A stretch of 64,000 nt of DNA, taken from positions 48,679 to 112,678 of the forward strand of contig NZ_MAOI01000040.1 of the NCBI RefSeq assembly GCF_001884235.1, in the 5' to 3' direction. Shown in pieces: positions 60,649 to 64,000 of this stretch; position 1 is the first letter of the stretch; every line of letters starts with the position of its first letter. The notes beneath the pieces were generated by a model that was not told the DNA's origin, did not search any database, and was given only the letters and a program-made list of their open reading frames with translations. This DNA is from Bacillus paramycoides. Lineage in GTDB: Bacteria > Bacillota > Bacilli > Bacillales > Bacillaceae_G. The position numbers were made by a program, and so were the translations under genes.

Positions 60649-61272
60649 ATGGCATGGGAGATTTTTAGCATCATAGGCACAATCGCCTTCGCACTAAGCG
60701 GAGCCATTGTTGCAATGGAAGAAGATTATGATATTTTCGGGGTGTATATTTTAGGAATGGCAACCGCATTTGGGGGAGGTGCCCTTCGTAATTTATTAAT
60801 CGGTTATCCAATCGTCGCGTTTTGGCAACAAGACATGTTATTCCAAATCGCACTATTATCAATGACGATTATTTTTCTTTTTCCAAATAAATTGATTAGA
60901 CATTGGAAAAAGTGGGAAAACATCACGGATGCCATCGGCTTATCAGCATTTGCCGTACAAGGAGCACTATATGCACAAAAACTAAATTTACCAATTAGCG
61001 CTACAATCGTAGCCGCTGTTTTAACCGGTATTGGCGGCGGTATTATTCGTGACCTTTTAGCCCGCAGAAAACCTCTCGTCCTTCGAGCTGAAGTATATGC
61101 ATTTTGGACGATTTTAGCAGGTTTTTTAATTGGAGCTCAAATTATCGTTAGCGATTGGGCTCTATACACCTTATTCATTTTAATTGTTTGCTTCCGCATG
61201 GTTTCTATTCATTACAAATGGCATTTACCGCATAGACGCATCGATACAAACGAACGTTCAATGCATAAATAG
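60649..61272 (+). CDS. TRIC/UPF0126 family membrane protein
   Basis: A 207-residue protein with seven membrane helices in two repeats, each with a glycine signature (GMATAFGGGALRNLL near residue 36 and AVLTGIGGGIIRDLL near residue 122), the hallmark of trimeric intracellular cation channel-like proteins. It may conduct potassium or export small molecules such as glycine. GGGGGAG precedes the ATG. A terminator follows. Confidence 0.9.
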   Translation: MAWEIFSIIGTIAFALSGAIVAMEEDYDIFGVYILGMATAFGGGALRNLLIGYPIVAFWQQDMLFQIALLSMTIIFLFPNKLIRHWKKWENITDAIGLSAFAVQGALYAQKLNLPISATIVAAVLTGIGGGIIRDLLARRKPLVLRAEVYAFWTILAGFLIGAQIIVSDWALYTLFILIVCFRMVSIHYKWHLPHRRIDTNERSMHK

Positions 61273-61278
61273 CAATCT

Positions 61279-61310
61279 AACCTCTTTACATATCGTAAAG
61301 AGGTTTTTCT
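61279..61310 (+). terminator. Terminator of the TRIC-family gene
   Basis: AACCTCTTTAC and GTAAAGAGGTT pair around a short loop, followed by TTTCTTTT. Confidence 0.87.
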
Positions 61311-61371
61311 TTTCTAACGAGTTTTTCTTTACATAATGTTTATACTAATCTTTAAAGCGAGGTGAATACAA

Positions 61372-61509
61372 ATGACAAACCATGTTAATAAAGGAGCTCA
61401 AAAAAGCTCCGTAAACCAATTTGGACACGATCCAAATTCAGCACATGAAAAGAGCGCTAAAATGGAACGCTTTCATAAATCTTACCAAGAAAAAGCAAAA
61501 AAAGAGTAA
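61372..61509 (+). CDS. Small hydrophilic protein, possibly spore-associated
   Basis: A 45-residue protein, too short for most gene finders: ATG 61372 after GCGAGGTGAATACAA. It is rich in Lys, Ser, Asn, Gln and His (MTNHVNKGAQKSSVNQF at the start, KSYQEKAKKE at the end) with no hydrophobic segment. The composition resembles minor small acid-soluble spore proteins, and spoVK is convergent next to it, but I do not recognise an Ssp family. A terminator follows 24 bases after its stop. Confidence 0.65.
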   Translation: MTNHVNKGAQKSSVNQFGHDPNSAHEKSAKMERFHKSYQEKAKKE

Positions 61510-61521
61510 CCGAGGTTATGT

Positions 61522-61559
61522 ACAAAAAAACAGACGCACAGCTTACGTACTGTGCGTCT
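61522..61559. terminator. Bidirectional terminator overlapping the end of spoVK
   Basis: GACGCACAG and CTGTGCGTC (arms 61533-61541 and 61550-61558) with AAAAAAA before it. It serves the small gene and spoVK, whose stop is inside. Confidence 0.85.
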
Positions 61560-62499
61560 CCTCTTCAAGCATCAAATCAATACTTGATATCCCAATTAAA
61601 TCATATTTATCATACGTATCTTCTTGTAACAATCGCATAGCTTGTGTTCGAATTGATTTTTCAACAATATTCCGTACGTATCTTCCATTACTAAACGATG
61701 TAATTTGCGACGAATACTTTACTGCATGTAAATGATCTCGAAATTTCCACTCCGCCTCTTTAGATAACTGATATTCACGCTCTTCATACATTCTCTTCCC
61801 AATTTCCAACAACTGATTTACTGAGTAATCTGCGAATTCAATAATAAACGGAAAGCGAGATTGTAACCCTGGATTCAACGAAAGAAAATGATTCATCTCT
61901 CTTGAATACCCAGCCAAAATTAATACAAAACCGTGTTGCTTATCTTCCATATGCTTCACAAGTGTATCAATGGCTTCCTTTCCAAAATCTTTCTCTCCCC
62001 CACGCGCTAAAGAATACGCCTCATCAATAAACAAAATACCTCCCATAGCCTTTTTTATTAAATCTCTTGTCTTTTGCGCTGTATGACCGATATACTCCCC
62101 TACGAGGTCCGCACGTTCAGCTTCAACTAAATGCCCTTTTGATAAAATATTCATCTCAAACAACAATTTCCCTATCATTCTAGCAACAGTTGTCTTCCCA
62201 GTACCCGGATTCCCTTTAAACAACATATGAAGCACTTGCTTCTCAGATTTCAACCCCATCTCTTGTCTTTTTTTATTTACATAAATCCAAGCATAAATTT
62301 CTTTAATTATCTTTTTTATGTCATCCATCCCAACAAGCTTTCCCATCTCTTCTTCAATTCTCTGCAACATCTCATGTTTAGTAGTGGTTTCACTTGAAAT
62401 TACAGTTTTATCTTCCGATGCCGGTAACGAAATTTTCTTCCGATGGTTTAACACGATATTAATTTGATTGTTATTTTTCTTACGCATTGATTGTTCCAT
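61543..62499 (-). CDS. spoVK: Stage V sporulation protein K (AAA+ ATPase)
   Basis: A 318-residue AAA+ ATPase of the CbxX/CfqX type. Walker A is GNPGTGKTTVA near residue 95, Walker B GGILFIDEAYSLARG near 150, sensor LILAGYSREM and arginine finger SRFPFIIEF. It is made in the mother cell and required for spore maturation. ATG 62499 follows GAGGTGATTGT. The neighbour hflX gives the same order as in B. subtilis. Confidence 0.96.
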   Translation of the reverse strand: MEQSMRKKNNNQINIVLNHRKKISLPASEDKTVISSETTTKHEMLQRIEEEMGKLVGMDDIKKIIKEIYAWIYVNKKRQEMGLKSEKQVLHMLFKGNPGTGKTTVARMIGKLLFEMNILSKGHLVEAERADLVGEYIGHTAQKTRDLIKKAMGGILFIDEAYSLARGGEKDFGKEAIDTLVKHMEDKQHGFVLILAGYSREMNHFLSLNPGLQSRFPFIIEFADYSVNQLLEIGKRMYEEREYQLSKEAEWKFRDHLHAVKYSSQITSFSNGRYVRNIVEKSIRTQAMRLLQEDTYDKYDLIGISSIDLMLEEETHST

Positions 62500-62612
62500 A
62501 CAATCACCTCATTTTATCCACTCATCAAATATTATTATTCCCGTCCCCCTTACAAATGCCTATTTTCAGAAAAGTTTGCTATAATATAAGAAATAATTAA
62601 GGTGGTGGGACT

Positions 62613-63575
62613 ATGGAAACAACGGAATTCCATGATACAATACAAGCCTTTTCTATTTTTTTATTGAATAAAGGCCGAAAGTCTTCAACTATTAAACGCT
62701 ATGTCTATGACATCGAAGATTTCGGACATTGGTTAGAAAAAAACAAAAAGCTCCCTTCCAGTAATATATGGGCTACACTTTGTACAAAAGACTATGAAGA
62801 TTACTTTTCCGACTTAAAAAAGAATCGACACTACTCAGAGAAAACAATGCATCGTGTATTTATTGTATTAAATAGAATGTATCATTTTCTAAACATTCCT
62901 AATCCATTGAAGAATATGGAAATCGTTATTCAACCAAACCGTGCATTACGTAATGAAGATTTCATTTCATCCGATGAAGAAAAAAGATTAAAACATATAG
63001 TCACTTCATTGGAAGGCCTTTCAGAAAAGCAACGTCCTGTTCGCCCTTTATTAATGGATCGTAATATCGCTATTTTAAACCTACTAATCGACTACGGACT
63101 ATCCTTACAAGAACTTACAGCATTAACTATGCATCAAGTTCACTTTGAAACCAATACATTGTCTATTCCAGCAACCGCAGGAGTAGCAAGAGCAATCACA
63201 TTAACAAATGAAGACAAAAAACAATTGTACACATATTATAAAAGTATCCCAGAACCAGTTCGCCCCAAATACCATAGCAATGATCCATTATTTGTGGCAT
63301 TCGATTTTAATCGCGGAACATATAGATGGGTATATGAAAATGACGCACCAAAGGCTTTAACAGAAATTGCCATCCAAAAAATGATCCGACTTGAAGTAGC
63401 AAGAGCAAATTTACGTAAAGGCATTTCCGGACAACATTTTCGGAACACCTTTATTCTACGCCTAATAAAAAAACAAATCCCAGAACCTGAAATCATAAAA
63501 TTAGTTGGCTTCAAATCAAAAATTTCATTAAAACGATATTATCAATACGCAGAAAATAGAAAAAACGCCTTATAA
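62613..63575 (+). CDS. Tyrosine recombinase-family protein lacking several catalytic residues
   Basis: A 320-residue protein with a SAM-like N-terminal core-binding domain (SSTIKRYVYDIEDFGHWLE) and a phage-integrase catalytic fold. Aligned by eye to XerC/D: the first catalytic Arg (GLRxSEL) is Ser164 (YGLSLQELTAL), the HxxR box (PHxLRHSF) reads GQHFRNTF, keeping Arg277 but with Gln in place of His, the second His (LGHxS) is Phe300 (VGFKS), and Tyr309 remains. It is probably inactive in strand exchange, unless His275 compensates. GGTGG precedes the ATG. No phage genes surround it. Confidence 0.85.
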   Translation: METTEFHDTIQAFSIFLLNKGRKSSTIKRYVYDIEDFGHWLEKNKKLPSSNIWATLCTKDYEDYFSDLKKNRHYSEKTMHRVFIVLNRMYHFLNIPNPLKNMEIVIQPNRALRNEDFISSDEEKRLKHIVTSLEGLSEKQRPVRPLLMDRNIAILNLLIDYGLSLQELTALTMHQVHFETNTLSIPATAGVARAITLTNEDKKQLYTYYKSIPEPVRPKYHSNDPLFVAFDFNRGTYRWVYENDAPKALTEIAIQKMIRLEVARANLRKGISGQHFRNTFILRLIKKQIPEPEIIKLVGFKSKISLKRYYQYAENRKNAL

Positions 63576-63589
63576 TAAGGCGTTTTTTC
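63560..63589 (+). terminator. Terminator overlapping the recombinase-like gene's end
   Basis: AAAAAACGCCTTAT and ATAAGGCGTTTTTT pair; the stop codon is inside the hairpin. Confidence 0.88.
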
Positions 63590-63620
63590 TATTTTTTTTT
63601 GAAACAATTAATTTTACTAT

Positions 63621-63649
63621 GACCATTTACCTATTCTCTGCATCTACTA
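63621..63649 (+). promoter_or_regulatory. Sigma-K-like promoter of the collagen-like gene
   Basis: GACC (63621-63624) and GCATCTACTA (63640-63649) resemble the sigma-K elements ACM and GCATANNNTA with one mismatch and a spacing of 17 between AC and CAT. A late mother-cell promoter would suit an exosporium protein. Confidence 0.5.
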
Positions 63650-63691
63650 TGATGAGTTTCGCTCACAGTCTAATTAGAAAGGAGAGATTTA

Positions 63692-64000
63692 ATGTCTCGT
63701 TTTAACGACAATCAAAATAAATTCTCCAAACCATGCTTTCCAAGTAGTGCTGGACCTCAGGGTAACACAGGCGCTCAAGGTATCACAGGTGCTACTGGTG
63801 CCACTGGACCTCAAGGTATCACGGGCGCTACTGGTGCCACTGGGCCTCAAGGTAATACGGGCGCTCAAGGTATCACGGGTGCTCAAGGTAGCACAGGCGC
63901 TACTGGTGCCACTGGACCTCAAGGCAATACGGGCGCTCAAGGTATCACAGGCGCTACTGGTGCCACTGGACCTCAAGGTAATACGGGTACTCAAGGTATC
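63692..64000 (+). CDS. Collagen-like GXT-repeat protein (exosporium type), 5' part
   Basis: The first 103 codons of a gene running off the right edge. A short non-collagen head ([16 protein letters not shown]) with one Cys is followed at once by uninterrupted Gly-X-Y triplets: [18 protein letters not shown]. Thr dominates the third position, as in BclA-type spore glycoproteins, where it carries O-glycans. The head does not match the exosporium-targeting motif of BclA that I know. AAAGGAGAG precedes the ATG. Location on the spore surface is inference from family and promoter. Confidence 0.88.
   Translation, partial: MSRFNDNQNKFSKPCFPSSAGPQGNTGAQGITGATGATGPQGITGATGATGPQGNTGAQGITGAQGSTGATGATGPQGNTGAQGITGATGATGPQGNTGTQGI
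63752..64000 (+). repeat. Tandem coding repeat of collagen triplets
   Basis: Near-identical 9-base units encode GXX triplets arranged in longer blocks, mainly 36 and 45 bases (GPQ-GNT/GIT-(GAQ-GIT)-GAT-GAT). Copies differ by only one or two bases, so slippage and length change between strains are expected. It continues past the window. Confidence 0.9.

Noticed and set aside
62613-63575. Integrase of a prophage or integrative element
   Set aside because: No attachment-site repeats, tRNA, phage or plasmid genes flank it, and several catalytic residues are missing.
63752-64000. Possible CRISPR array because of regular short repeats
   Set aside because: The repeats encode Gly-X-Thr triplets in frame, have no unique spacers and no cas genes are near.

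Overview
The window reads as a chromosomal segment of a Bacillus cereus-group bacterium. It is AT-rich, has strong Gram-positive ribosome binding sites (GGAGG-type), many Rho-independent terminators with U tracts, and sporulation genes (spoVK, sirA, a multi-PAS sporulation-kinase-like histidine kinase, a collagen-like exosporium-type protein). Gene order matches the Bacillus lexA-yneB-ynzC-tkt-sirA(yneE)-yneF and spoVK-hflX(ynbA)-ynbB-glnR-glnA blocks. No rRNA, tRNA or CRISPR array was seen. Nearly all genes look like stable backbone genes, with several broken or degenerate genes between them.

Layout: 1-11 kb holds a partial acyl-CoA synthetase, an XRE regulator with membrane domain, a frameshifted GNAT gene, a GNAT enzyme, CsbD, a PGRP-type amidase, a PP2C-like phosphatase, a YitT membrane protein, a PAS histidine kinase and an APH-type kinase. 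10-15 kb is an electrophile/quinone detoxification cluster: MhqD-like hydrolase, MhqE/O-like dioxygenase behind three MhqR-type palindromes, a YerD-like glutamate synthase-family protein and an Old Yellow Enzyme. 16.3-22.4 kb is a complete histidine utilisation operon (hutPHUIG), with a promoter containing a cre-like site and a HutP-type terminator between hutP and hutH. Divergent from hut is an unusual ribbon-helix-helix/methyltransferase fusion gene with its own palindromic operator.

23-35 kb holds DJ-1/PfpI, a P-loop kinase, ccdA/ccdC and a DUF2621 (YneK-like) gene, an EamA transporter, an M20 hydrolase, a decayed ABC permease locus, the CidR/CidA/CidB cell-death module with an inverted repeat in the divergent promoter region, a NUDIX hydrolase and a TauE exporter. 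35-43.5 kb holds an S-layer-anchored amidase, a NERD protein, a broken SH3-domain gene and a heterodimeric ABC multidrug exporter. 43.5-53.7 kb contains yneF, sirA, tkt, a phnD-phnC-phnE-phnE transporter beside a divergent 5'-nucleotidase-family gene, ynzC, yneB and lexA with a LexA box. 53.7-57.9 kb has a PadR/HAAS/DUF4097 operon with paired operators, an ABC ATPase remnant, and glnRA with GlnR boxes. 58-64 kb has ynbB, hflX, a TRIC/UPF0126 protein, spoVK, a catalytically degenerate tyrosine recombinase and the start of a collagen-like (GXT-repeat) gene behind a sigma-K-like promoter.

Regulation is unusually legible: MhqR, CcpA/HutP, LexA, GlnR, PadR, CidR-type and sigma-K-type signals can all be read from the sequence. 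The least explained items are the RHH-methyltransferase gene and its operator, the recombinase lacking catalytic residues beside the collagen-like gene, a candidate small transcript at 24.7 kb, and a structured GC-richer segment at 15.3 kb.
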